NCBI RefSeq assembly: GCF_025460765.1
Contig: NZ_JAMWEG010000005.1
Span: 124,001 to 188,000 of the forward strand
Source: Micromonospora sp. MA102
GTDB taxonomy: Bacteria; Actinomycetota; Actinomycetes; Mycobacteriales; Micromonosporaceae
Direction of reading: 5' to 3'
DNA length: 64,000 bases
Shown here: in pieces, positions 38,565 through 46,297 of the stretch
Layout of the letters: every line of letters begins with the position of its first letter
How positions within the stretch are numbered: position 1 is the first letter of the stretch
Position numbers and translations under genes: made by a program
The notes under the pieces: generated by a model
The model's database searches: none
What the model was told of the DNA's origin: nothing
The model's input: the letters and a program-made list of their open reading frames with translations, nothing else

Positions 38565-39824
38565 TCAGGCGACCAACTGCCAGAGCAGGAACAGGTTGAG
38601 CGCTACCACGAGGGCGGTGATCACCGACGCGACGGCGGTGGTCGCCGGGCGGTTGACCAGGCTGCCCATGAGGTCCCGGCGGCGGGTGAAGGCCACCACC
38701 GGGATCAGCGCGAACGGGATGCCGAAGCTCAGCACCACCTGCGACAGCACGAGGGCCCGGGTCGGGTCGACGCCGACGGCGAGCACCAGCAGCGCGGGCA
38801 CCAGGGTGACCAGCCGGCGCACCGCCAGCGGTACGCGGCGGCGCAGGAAACCCTGCATGATGACCTCGCCGGCGTAGGTGCCGACGCTTGTCGAGGCCAG
38901 CCCGGACAGCAGCAGCGCCACCGCGAAGCCGAGCGCCGCCACCGCGCCGAGGCTGCCGGCCAGACCGGCGTGGACGCCCTCCAGCGTGTCGGTGCCGGGG
39001 ATCCCGCTGCCGTGGAAGGTGGACGCCGCGACGAGCAGCATGGCCAGGTTGACCGCGCCGGCGGCGCTCAGGGCGAGCAGCACGTCGGTGCGCAGGCCCT
39101 TCGCCACGATCCGCCGCTCGGCCTCGTCGGCCGCGGGGATGCGGTTCGGGGTCAGCGCGGAGTGCACGTAGATGACGTGCGGCATCACCGTCGCGCCGAG
39201 GATGCCGGCGGCCAGCATCATGCTGTCGGTGCCCTGCATCCGGGGCAGCAGCCCGCCGGCCGCGGCGGGCACGTCGGGCCGCGCGCTGAGCAGGTTCACG
39301 GCGAAGGCCAGGACGATCACGCCGAGCAGCACGGCGATCGCGATCTCGAAGGCCCGGAAACCCCGCGAGCGCAACGCGAGGACGGCGAACGCGGCCGCGC
39401 CGACGATCAGGCCGCCGGCCAGCAGCGGGATGCCGAAGAGCAGGTAGAGGGCGACGGCGCCGCCGATGACCTCCGCCAGGTCGGTGGCCATGGCCACGAG
39501 TTCGGCCTGGACCCACATGACCCGGTTGACCGGCCGGGGCAGGTGCTCACGGCACAGCTCGGGCAAACTGCGGCCGGTCGCCAGGCCGAGCTTGGCGGTG
39601 AGCGTCTGCACCAGCATGGCGGCCAGGTTCGCCGCCACGACGACCCAGACCAGCAGGTACCCGTAGCGCGCGCCGGCGGTGGAGTTCGTGGCGAAGTTGC
39701 CCGGGTCGACGTAGGCGACCGCGGCGACGAAGGCCGGCCCGAGCAGGATGAGGCGGCCGCGTACCCGGCCCCGGGCGCGGGCGGTCTGCAGCGGTGACGC
39801 GATGGTGACGTCGTTCGTGACCAC
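38565..39824 (-). CDS. mntH: Nramp family divalent metal ion transporter
   Basis: The 419-residue protein has about 11 transmembrane helices and the Nramp metal-site motifs: Asp40-Pro-Gly-Asn43 (AYVDPGNFATNSTAG) and MPH in GATVMPHVIYVHS near residue 215. The family imports Mn2+ and Fe2+ with protons. A GTG start with AGGAG six bases before it. A 64-residue membrane protein gene ends 26 nt upstream on the same strand. It lies beside the desferrioxamine island but has no visible iron box of its own. Confidence 0.92.
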   Translation of the reverse strand: MVTNDVTIASPLQTARARGRVRGRLILLGPAFVAAVAYVDPGNFATNSTAGARYGYLLVWVVVAANLAAMLVQTLTAKLGLATGRSLPELCREHLPRPVNRVMWVQAELVAMATDLAEVIGGAVALYLLFGIPLLAGGLIVGAAAFAVLALRSRGFRAFEIAIAVLLGVIVLAFAVNLLSARPDVPAAAGGLLPRMQGTDSMMLAAGILGATVMPHVIYVHSALTPNRIPAADEAERRIVAKGLRTDVLLALSAAGAVNLAMLLVAASTFHGSGIPGTDTLEGVHAGLAGSLGAVAALGFAVALLLSGLASTSVGTYAGEVIMQGFLRRRVPLAVRRLVTLVPALLVLAVGVDPTRALVLSQVVLSFGIPFALIPVVAFTRRRDLMGSLVNRPATTAVASVITALVVALNLFLLWQLVA

Positions 39825-39850
39825 GGTGTGCTCCTTGACCGGCCGGGCGA

Positions 39851-40045
39851 TCAGACGGGTTCGCGCTCGGGCGCCGGCCGGCGGGCCGGCCGCGCCGCGG
39901 CCTTCCGGTCCAGCGCGTCGGCGACCGGGATGAGCGCCGTGACGGCGGCCAGCGCGAGGACCGCCGGCAGGGCCGTGCCGGCGCTCGCCGCGCCGACCGT
40001 GAGCAGGGCGAAGACGGCCAGCTTGGTGCGGTTGGCGGTGGACAT
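39851..40045 (-). CDS. Small membrane protein (64 residues) upstream of mntH
   Basis: This small protein starts MSTANRTKLAVFALLTVGAA and is almost entirely hydrophobic up to residue 45, giving two short membrane segments, then ends in a basic tail (DRKAAARPARRPAPEREPV). The ATG at 40045 has a good GGGAGG site four bases upstream; a longer upstream frame is unlikely. It is likely cotranscribed with mntH. I do not recognise the family. A role assisting mntH is only inferred from linkage. Confidence 0.65.
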   Translation of the reverse strand: MSTANRTKLAVFALLTVGAASAGTALPAVLALAAVTALIPVADALDRKAAARPARRPAPEREPV

Positions 40046-40247
40046 GTCACCTCCCGGATCAGGCGGCGGTCCAGCGGCTCGCGAGCGGGCCCGGTCGGCG
40101 GGCGGCGGGCACACGCTGAGGAACTCTCATGAGTCCAGCTTCCCGACATCAGCTCACAGATGCCACGGATCTTCCCGAAAGAGGGAGAAACGGATCGCAG
40201 AGACGATCATCCGGGCTGAGCATGCTGGTCGACCAGCCGCGGACACG
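40046..40247 (-). other. Leader/promoter region of the mntH operon, no riboswitch recognised
   Basis: These 200 nt hold no gene. A 14-bp palindrome GCTGGTCGACCAGC lies at 40224-40237 and a small dyad around CTCATGAG at about 40127-40134. I compared the region by eye with Mn2+, c-di-AMP and B12 riboswitch features and found no convincing match. Confidence 0.4.
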
Positions 40248-40283
40248 GACGAGCGGCCGCCCGGGGAGGGGCGGCCGCTCGTC
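40248..40283 (-). terminator. Terminator hairpin after the 215-residue unknown gene
   Basis: A perfect 14-bp stem (GACGAGCGGCCGCC and complement) with an 8-nt loop lies 14 nt past the stop codon at 40297. Confidence 0.8.
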
Positions 40284-40296
40284 GGGGCGGGCCGGG

Positions 40297-40944
40297 TCAG
40301 GCGGCGGTGGACCAGATGGCGCGGAACGCCGCGGCCTCACCTGCCAGCCACTGCTCGACCTGCTCCGGCTTGACGTCGGCGGGCATCCGGTAGGACTCGC
40401 CGCGCCGCACGTCGACCAGCACCGGCTCGGCGTGCGGCAGGACCGCGTCCATGTGCCGGGCCATCAGGTGCAGGGTCGCCAGGGTGGTCTCCTCGCTCGG
40501 CGGGGCCTCGTCGAAGTGCAGCCGGATCGCCTCGGCGCGACCGTCGGCGTAGCGCACCCCGAACTGCGGGTTGATCTTCACGGGCAGGTCGCCCAGCATG
40601 GCCAGTGCGTCGCGGGTCTGGGCCAGGTCGACGTTGGCCGGCTCGCCGAGCGAGTGCAGCCAGGTGGTCGCCCCGGGCACCAGCGCCTCGTAGAGCGGGC
40701 GCCAGCGTGGCTTGACCAGGTCGGCGATCTGGGCCAGGTGCGTCCCGCCGGTGTGGAAGGCCACGTCGGCCTTGAGCGCCTTGACGAACTGGCCGTGCGG
40801 GTTGAAGCCGTGCCGGCTCGCCCGCTGCTTGCGCAGGCCGCCGACGAAGGTGGCCTTGGTGGGACCGGTGCGGTCCACGTAGCGGGTGAACCCGAGGAGG
40901 GTGGCGTAGGGGGTGACGGGGGCGGCGGAGGTGGGCGCAGTCAC
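40297..40944 (-). CDS. Hypothetical protein, 215 residues
   Basis: I do not recognise this soluble protein. Its middle contains closely packed residues resembling a ligand- or nucleic-acid-binding motif: VDRTGPTKATFVGGLRKQR, HGFNPHGQFVKALKADV and FHTGGTHLAQIADLV. The C-terminal half has a mixed alpha/beta pattern ending in WLAGEAAAFRAIW. I chose the GTG at 40944 because GGGAGG lies six bases before it; an in-frame ATG at 40950 directly touches the GGGAGG and is unlikely to be used. It is a single-gene unit with a terminator downstream and an AT-rich palindrome upstream. Such single genes with a strong operator are often mobile or stress-induced, but this is only a possibility. Confidence 0.7.
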   Translation of the reverse strand: MTAPTSAAPVTPYATLLGFTRYVDRTGPTKATFVGGLRKQRASRHGFNPHGQFVKALKADVAFHTGGTHLAQIADLVKPRWRPLYEALVPGATTWLHSLGEPANVDLAQTRDALAMLGDLPVKINPQFGVRYADGRAEAIRLHFDEAPPSEETTLATLHLMARHMDAVLPHAEPVLVDVRRGESYRMPADVKPEQVEQWLAGEAAAFRAIWSTAA

Positions 40945-40968
40945 GAGCATCCTCCCAGGTCAAAAGCT

Positions 40969-40992
40969 CGATTAGTACATACATTCTAATCG
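40969..40992. promoter_or_regulatory. AT-rich inverted repeat CGATTAG-N10-CTAATCG
   Basis: Perfect 7-bp arms flank a 10-bp spacer (TACATACATT), forming an AT-rich island in a GC-rich region, 25 nt upstream of the start of the unknown protein. It has the size and symmetry of a dimeric regulator site. Confidence 0.55.
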
Positions 40993-41018
40993 ACGACCCT
41001 GACATCGCCCAGGGTGCG

Positions 41019-41054
41019 AAAAGGGCCGCCCGGGCATTCCGGGCGGCCCTTTTT
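41019..41054. terminator. Classical Rho-independent terminator
   Basis: A 15-bp stem (AAAAGGGCCGCCCGG with complement) and 5-nt loop are flanked by A- and T-runs, so it ends transcripts from either side. It lies just beyond the stop of the DUF3516 helicase gene (41064). Confidence 0.9.
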
Positions 41055-41063
41055 CGCGAAGTC

Positions 41064-43568
41064 CTACAGCTGGCCGACGTCGGTGATCCGGACGACCGCG
41101 GCGCCCGCCTCGTCGGAGGCCGCGAGGTCGATCTCGGCGCTGATGCCCCAGTCGTGGTCGCCCTCCGGGTCGTCCAGGATCTGGCGTACGGTCCACCGCT
41201 CCCGGCCCTGCTCGATCATCAGCAGGGCCGGCCCGCGGGCGTCCGGCCCCACCCCGATCGAGTCGTACGCCTCGAAGTACGGCTCCAGCGCGTCCGCCCA
41301 CGCGTCCGCGTGCCAGCCGTGCTCGGCGTCCAGTTCCCCGAGCAGGTCCCAGCGGCGCAGCGCGGCCAGCTCGACCCGGCGGAACAGCGCGTTGCGCACC
41401 AGCACCCGGAACGCCCGGGCGTTGCGGGTGACCGCCGGCGGCCGGTCGTCCAGCGAGGCGGCCACCTCCGCCACGTCGGACGGGTTGCGCAGCCGCTCCC
41501 ACTCGTCGATGAGGCTGGAGTCGACCTGGCGGACCAGCTCGCCCAGCCACTCGATGAGGTCGACCAGCTCCTCGGTCTTGGCGTCCTCGGGGACGGTCTG
41601 CCGCAGCGTCTTGTACGCGTCCGCGAGGTAGCGCAGCACGAGGCCCTCGGAGCGGGACAGGCCGTAGAACTGGACGTACTCGGTAAAGGTCATGGCCCGC
41701 TCGTACATGTCCCGGACCACGGACTTCGGGGAGAGCTGGTGGTCGGCGACCCACGGGTGCCCTTGCCGGTACATCTCGTACGCCGACTCCAGCAGCTCGG
41801 CGAGGGGCTTCGGCCAGGTCACCTCGTCGAGGAGTTCCAGCCGGGCCTCGTACTCGATGCCCTCGGCCTTCATTGCGGCGACCGCCTCGCCGCGGGCCTT
41901 GAACTGCTGCGCGGAGAGCACCTGGCGCGGGTCGTCCAGGATCGACTCGATCACGCTGAGCACGTCCAGCGCGTACGCCGGGGACTCCCGGTCGAGCAGC
42001 TCGACGGTGGCCAGGGCGAGCGGGGAGAGCGGCTGGTTGAGCGCGAAGTCGAGCTGGAGGTCGACGGTCAGGCGCACCCGGCGGCCCTGCTCGTCCGGCT
42101 CGGGCAGCTCCTCGACCACGCCGCCGGCCCGCAGCGCACGGTAGATGGCGATGGCCCGGCGGATGTGCCGGCGCTGGGCGGCCGGGTCCTCGTGGTTGTC
42201 GGTGAGCAGGTGCCGCATCGAGGCGAACGCGTCGCCGGGACGGCCGATGACGTTGAGCAGCATCGAGTGGCTGACCTGGAAACTGGAGGTGAGCGGCTCC
42301 GGCTCGGCCTCGACCAGGCGCTGGAAGGTCGGCTCGCCCCAGCCGATGGAGCCCTCCGGCGGCTTCTTCTTCACCACCTTGCGGCGCTTCTTCGGGTCGT
42401 CGCCCGCCTTGGCGAGGGCCTTCTCGTTCTCGATGACGTGCTCGGGGGCCTGCACCACGACCCGGCCGAGGGTGTCGAAGCCGGCCCGCCCGGCCCGGCC
42501 GGCGATCTGGTGGAACTCGCGGGCCTTGAGCAGCCGGGTCCGGGTGCCGTCGTACTTCGACAGGCCGGTGAAGAGCACGGTGCGGATCGGCACGTTGATG
42601 CCGACGCCGAGGGTGTCGGTGCCGCAGATGACCTTGAGCAGCCCGGCCTGGGCCAGGGTCTCCACGAGGCGGCGGTACTTGGGCAGCATGCCGGCGTGGT
42701 GCACGCCGATGCCGTGCCGGACCAGCCGGGACAGCGTCTTGCCGAAGCCCGAGGTGAACCGGAAGTTCCCGATCGCCTGCGCGATCATGTCCTTCTCCGC
42801 GCGGGTGCACACGTTGACGCTCATCAGCGCCTGGGCACGCTCCAGCGCGGCGGCCTGGGTGAAGTGCACGACGTAGACCGGGGCCTGCTTGGTGGCCAGC
42901 AGCTCCTCCAGGGTCTCGTGCAGCGGCGTCAGCGCGTACGAGAAGAGGAGCGGGACCGGCCGCTCGGCCGAGCGGACGACGGCGGTGGGCCGCCCGGTGC
43001 GCCGGCTGAGGTCGTCCACGAAGCGGGTGGTGTCGCCGAGCGTCGCGGACATCAGGACGAACTGGGCCTGCGGCAGCTCGATGATCGGCACCTGCCAGGC
43101 CCAGCCCCGGTCCGGCTCGGCGTAGAAGTGGAACTCGTCCATGATCACCTGGCCGACGTCGGCCCGGGCGCCCTCGCGCAGCGCCAGGTTCGCCAGGATC
43201 TCCGCGGTGCAGCAGATGATCGGGGCGTCGGCGTTGACGCTGGCGTCGCCGGTGAGCATGCCGACGTTCTCCGCGCCGAATACCTCGCAGAGGGCGAAGA
43301 ACTTCTCCGAGACCAGCGCCTTGATCGGCGCGGTGTAGAAGGTGGTCCGGTCGTCGGCCAGCGCGGCGAAGTGCGCGGCGATCGCCACCAGGCTCTTGCC
43401 CGAGCCGGTCGGCGTATTCATGATCACGTTCGCGCCGGAGACGATCTCGATGACCGCCTCCTCCTGGTGGGGGTAGAGGTCGAGGCCGCGCTCGGACGCC
43501 CAGCCGGCGAACGCGTCGTAGAGGGTGTCGGGGTCGGCGCTCTTCGGCAGCACGGCGGTGAGAGTCAT
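41064..43568 (-). CDS. DEAD/DEAH-box helicase with DUF3516 (Ski2-like)
   Basis: The 834-residue protein is a superfamily 2 helicase: motif I TPTGSGKSLVA, motif II MDEFHFY (DEFH instead of DEAD), motif III SATLGDTTRF, and GTDTLGVGINVP and HQIAGRAGR. The large C-terminal half is DUF3516, typical of actinobacterial Ski2-like proteins. A basic KKRRKVVKKKPPEGS stretch near residue 455 may bind RNA. Such proteins are thought to remodel RNA, but the role is not established. Two ATGs (43580 and 43568) are possible; I used 43568, where homologous sequence starts. Nearly adjacent to trmB on the same strand. Confidence 0.88.
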   Translation of the reverse strand: MTLTAVLPKSADPDTLYDAFAGWASERGLDLYPHQEEAVIEIVSGANVIMNTPTGSGKSLVAIAAHFAALADDRTTFYTAPIKALVSEKFFALCEVFGAENVGMLTGDASVNADAPIICCTAEILANLALREGARADVGQVIMDEFHFYAEPDRGWAWQVPIIELPQAQFVLMSATLGDTTRFVDDLSRRTGRPTAVVRSAERPVPLLFSYALTPLHETLEELLATKQAPVYVVHFTQAAALERAQALMSVNVCTRAEKDMIAQAIGNFRFTSGFGKTLSRLVRHGIGVHHAGMLPKYRRLVETLAQAGLLKVICGTDTLGVGINVPIRTVLFTGLSKYDGTRTRLLKAREFHQIAGRAGRAGFDTLGRVVVQAPEHVIENEKALAKAGDDPKKRRKVVKKKPPEGSIGWGEPTFQRLVEAEPEPLTSSFQVSHSMLLNVIGRPGDAFASMRHLLTDNHEDPAAQRRHIRRAIAIYRALRAGGVVEELPEPDEQGRRVRLTVDLQLDFALNQPLSPLALATVELLDRESPAYALDVLSVIESILDDPRQVLSAQQFKARGEAVAAMKAEGIEYEARLELLDEVTWPKPLAELLESAYEMYRQGHPWVADHQLSPKSVVRDMYERAMTFTEYVQFYGLSRSEGLVLRYLADAYKTLRQTVPEDAKTEELVDLIEWLGELVRQVDSSLIDEWERLRNPSDVAEVAASLDDRPPAVTRNARAFRVLVRNALFRRVELAALRRWDLLGELDAEHGWHADAWADALEPYFEAYDSIGVGPDARGPALLMIEQGRERWTVRQILDDPEGDHDWGISAEIDLAASDEAGAAVVRITDVGQL

Positions 43569-43615
43569 GGCGGTTCCCATCGTGCCTGGATCATGGGTCG
43601 CTGCGCCAACCGGGT

Positions 43616-44320
43616 TCAGCGCCGCCGGTGGACCAGGTCGAAGATCTCCCGCCCGGCGGTCAGCGCCCGGCGCTCGAACTTGGTCACCGGCCGGTGCTCC
43701 AGGCGGGGCGCGAAGCCGCCGTGCACGTCGACAAGCTCCGGGTCGGCGGTGAGCGTCTCCCGCATCGACTCGGCGTACTCGGCCCAGTCGGTCGCGCAGT
43801 GCAGCGTCCCGCCGGGGACCAGCCGGGAGCGCAGCAGCGCCACGTGCCCCGGCTGGATGATCCGCCGCTTGTGGTGCCGGGCCTTCGGCCACGGGTCGGG
43901 GAAGAAGACGTGCACCGCGTCCAGGCAGCCCTCCGGCATGGCCCGCACCAGGTCCAGCGCGTCGCCCTTGGCCACCCGCACGTTGCCCAGGCCGTGCCGT
44001 TCGACCAGGTCGAGAAGGTTGGCGATTCCGGGCGTGTGCACCTCAACCGCCAGATAGTGTCGGTCCGGGTCGGCGGCCGCCATCGCCGCGGTGGCGTCGC
44101 CCATGCCGGAACCGATCTCCAGCACCAGCGGCGCCCGCCGTCCGAACAGCGCCGCTGGATCGCACGGCCCGTCCAGGTCGTCGATCTCCAGGCCGTACGC
44201 GGGCCAGAGCCGGGCCAGCGCGTCGCGCTGCCGGTCGCTCATCCGCCCGCGACGCGGGTGGAAGGTGCGGATACGGGCGGCGTGGGCCGGCGGCGCGGCG
44301 CTGAAGTCGGTGGAGGTCAC
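43616..44320 (-). CDS. trmB: tRNA (guanine-N7-)-methyltransferase
   Basis: The 234-residue protein has the TrmB/YggH Rossmann methyltransferase fold: VLEIGSGMGDATAAMA (SAM binding), a YLAVEVHTPGIANLLD acidic loop, VFFPDPWPKARHHKRRI (the catalytic FPDPW(P) segment) and TKFERR. It methylates G46 of the tRNA variable loop. GTG start with a TACGCT -10 nine bases upstream, implying little or no leader. Only 47 nt separate it from the start of the helicase gene. Confidence 0.95.
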   Translation of the reverse strand: MTSTDFSAAPPAHAARIRTFHPRRGRMSDRQRDALARLWPAYGLEIDDLDGPCDPAALFGRRAPLVLEIGSGMGDATAAMAAADPDRHYLAVEVHTPGIANLLDLVERHGLGNVRVAKGDALDLVRAMPEGCLDAVHVFFPDPWPKARHHKRRIIQPGHVALLRSRLVPGGTLHCATDWAEYAESMRETLTADPELVDVHGGFAPRLEHRPVTKFERRALTAGREIFDLVHRRR

Positions 44321-44443
44321 AGCGACCCGAGCGTACGCGACCGCCGGAGCGGATCGGATGTGATGGGCGGCCCGGGGTGAGAGGATTCATCCCGTACGGC
44401 AGGACGGGTGGCCCGCCGCCCGACCCCGACGCCGGGAGGGGGC

Positions 44444-45046
44444 ATGGTGTCAGTCACGGGACGTGCGGCGCTGCTGGTCGCGGCCGCCGCGTGCACCGCC
44501 CCGCTGGTCGGCGCGCTGCCCGCCCAGGCCGCCCCGGGGCTCGCCGCGGCGACGGTGCGAGCGGCCGCCCCCGCTGCCGAGCCCGTGCCCGACCAGCCCG
44601 GCACGCAGCCCCCCGCCGACCTCATCTTCGTCGAGGTGACGCCGAGCACCGTCGAGGCCGGCTTCCTCGTCGGCATCCGGGCGAGCTGCCGCGACAACTC
44701 GGTGCCGGCCACCGTGGTGTCCGACGCGTTCGGCCGGGTCCAGGTGCAGCCGCAGCGCGGCCTGCTCACCGCCTCGCCGATGGTCCGGGACCGCACCCGC
44801 CCCGGCAACTACCGGGTGAAGCTGGAGTGCCCGAGCGGGCAGACGGCGTCCACCATGCTGCAGGTGGTCAAGCAGGTGCAGCCCAGCCGCGGGCCGGCGA
44901 CCGGCTTCGGCGGCACGGCCGGCGGCGGGCTCGGCGGTGGGCTGCTGGTGCCGGTCGGGTTGGCGCTGACCGTGGCCGGCGCGGTGGTCGGCGTGGCCGC
45001 GTCCCGCCAGCAGCCCCGTAGCCTCCGTGGCGCCGCCCGGCGCTGA
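44444..45046 (+). CDS. Secreted/surface protein with C-terminal membrane segment
   Basis: The 200-residue protein starts with a signal peptide (LLVAAAACTAPLVGALPAQAA) and ends with a hydrophobic helix (LLVPVGLALTVAGAVVGVA) and basic tail SRQQPRSLRGAARR, the layout of cell-wall anchored proteins. No LPxTG-like pentapeptide is evident before the helix. The mature domain (residues 40-150) has the beta-strand pattern LIFVEVTPSTVEAGFLVGIRASC, of Ig-like type. SD GGGAGG four bases before ATG. It is followed after eight bases by a sortase, so it is a likely sortase substrate or partner. Confidence 0.8.
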   Translation: MVSVTGRAALLVAAAACTAPLVGALPAQAAPGLAAATVRAAAPAAEPVPDQPGTQPPADLIFVEVTPSTVEAGFLVGIRASCRDNSVPATVVSDAFGRVQVQPQRGLLTASPMVRDRTRPGNYRVKLECPSGQTASTMLQVVKQVQPSRGPATGFGGTAGGGLGGGLLVPVGLALTVAGAVVGVAASRQQPRSLRGAARR

Positions 45047-45054
45047 GCCCCGCC

Positions 45055-45720
45055 ATGGCCGCGAACCCCACCCCCCAGCCCAGCCCCCGGGCCACCGGCC
45101 GGAGCCCGTGGTCGGTCCCGCTCGCCGTGCTGCTGGTGCTGGTCGGGGTGTTCGCCACGGGCGCCGGGCTGGGCCGGACCGCCGGGCCGTTCGACTGGGC
45201 CGACGCGGCGACCGGGTCGAGCCACCGCACCGCGGAGCCGACCCGGGCGCGGGAGCCGACCAGCCTTCCGGTCCGCCTCGCCGTGCCGGCCATCAAGATC
45301 ACCGCCCCGGTCACCCCGGTCGGTCAGGCCCGGGACGGCTCGATCGCGGTCCCGCCGCTGACCCAGCACCACCAGACCGGCTGGTACGACCGCGGGGCGG
45401 TGCCCGGCGACCCGGGTCGGGCGATCATCGTCGGGCACGTGGACACCAAGAGCGGGCCGGCGGTCTTCTACCGGCTGCACGACCTGAAGCCGGGGGACCG
45501 GATCGAGGTGACCCGGGCGGACCGCAGCGTGGTGACCTTCAAGGTCGACACCGTCGAGTACTTCGACAAGGCCAACCTCCCCGCCGACCGGGTGTACGGC
45601 GACGCCGGGCCGGCCGAGCTGCGGCTGATCACCTGCGGTGGCGAGTGGGTGGGCGGCCACACCGGCTACCAGGACAACGTGATCGCCTTCGCCTCCCTCC
45701 TCGGCACCGCCAACCCCTGA
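45055..45720 (+). CDS. Class F-like sortase
   Basis: The 221-residue protein has one N-terminal membrane helix (residues about 20-40) and a sortase domain with catalytic His128 in IIVGHVDTKSGPAVF and Cys194 in LRLITCGGEW. Sortases join cell-surface proteins to peptidoglycan. Odd: there is no arginine anywhere after Cys194 (GGEWVGGHTGYQDNVIAFAS...), though the usual triad is His-Cys-Arg with Arg downstream of Cys. If this is not a sequencing error, Arg189 or another residue must take its place, or activity is altered. The ATG follows the secreted protein gene by eight bases; they form a pair. Confidence 0.85.
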   Translation: MAANPTPQPSPRATGRSPWSVPLAVLLVLVGVFATGAGLGRTAGPFDWADAATGSSHRTAEPTRAREPTSLPVRLAVPAIKITAPVTPVGQARDGSIAVPPLTQHHQTGWYDRGAVPGDPGRAIIVGHVDTKSGPAVFYRLHDLKPGDRIEVTRADRSVVTFKVDTVEYFDKANLPADRVYGDAGPAELRLITCGGEWVGGHTGYQDNVIAFASLLGTANP

Positions 45721-45954
45721 CACCGCGGATCCCGCGCGCCGGGCCTGCGACCGGCGGCGCCTTGGACGGCGACATCAAGTTCGTGGGCCCTGGCGAGGGA
45801 GCGGCGCGCGCATCCGCGAACGCCTTGGAGCTGACGTCAGCAATGACTCAAGCCAGGAGTGTTCGGCTGCTCCGCCTCGGCGACGAAGATGCCCTGGCCC
45901 TGCTGGCAGCTCATGGCCGACGTGGCGCGGACCATATGTCAGCGGTAGGAGGGG
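45721..45954 (+). other. Gene-free stretch with possible remnant of an acetyltransferase start
   Basis: About 230 nt between the sortase and the convergent mhuD gene. From an ATG at 45843 the reading frame gives MTQARSVRLLRLGDEDALAL, which resembles the first residues of a GNAT acetyltransferase but then loses similarity and runs into mhuD antisense. A 12-bp palindrome GCTGACGTCAGC lies at 45830-45841. The frame shows no other coding signal. I treat it as a possible decayed fragment, at low confidence. Confidence 0.3.
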
Positions 45955-46275
45955 TCAGCCCTTCGCGGGGACCTGCTGGACGACCTCGAACTCCAGCAAG
46001 GTGGCGCCGGTGGAGACCGGCTTGCGCGGCTCGCCGCCCTGGCCGCCGGCGTGCGCGGCCCGGGACGGCCCCTGCGCCCACGCCTGGTAGGCCTCCTCGG
46101 TCTCCCAGCGGGTGTAGACGAAGTAGCGGCTCTCCCCGCCGACCGGGCGGAGCAGTTCGAAGCCGAGGAAGCCGGGGGAGTTCTCCACCGCGCCGGCCCG
46201 GGCCGCGAACCGCTTCTCCAGCTCCTCGCCGGCGCCCGGCGGGACGTCGATCGCGTTGATCTTCACGACTGCCAT
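45955..46275 (-). CDS. mhuD: MhuD-type haem-degrading monooxygenase
   Basis: The 106-residue protein has an ABM (antibiotic biosynthesis monooxygenase) fold and is close to MhuD of mycobacteria in sequence: VVKINAIDVPPGAGEELEKRF and ENSPGFLGFELLRPV as successive blocks. The key MhuD residues are present at the same numbers, Asn7, Trp66 and the haem-ligand His75. MhuD opens haem to mycobilin and frees iron. The TAGGGT -10 lies six bases before the ATG, so the message is leaderless. It stands alone, in a window otherwise rich in iron genes. Confidence 0.85.
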   Translation of the reverse strand: MAVVKINAIDVPPGAGEELEKRFAARAGAVENSPGFLGFELLRPVGGESRYFVYTRWETEEAYQAWAQGPSRAAHAGGQGGEPRKPVSTGATLLEFEVVQQVPAKG

Positions 46276-46297
46276 GGCTCCACCCTAACGAGCCGGG

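Noticed and set aside
40046..40247. Possible riboswitch before the mntH operon
   Set aside because: The leader length is suitable, but I could not match conserved elements of the yybP-ykoY, M-box, ydaO or cobalamin riboswitches.
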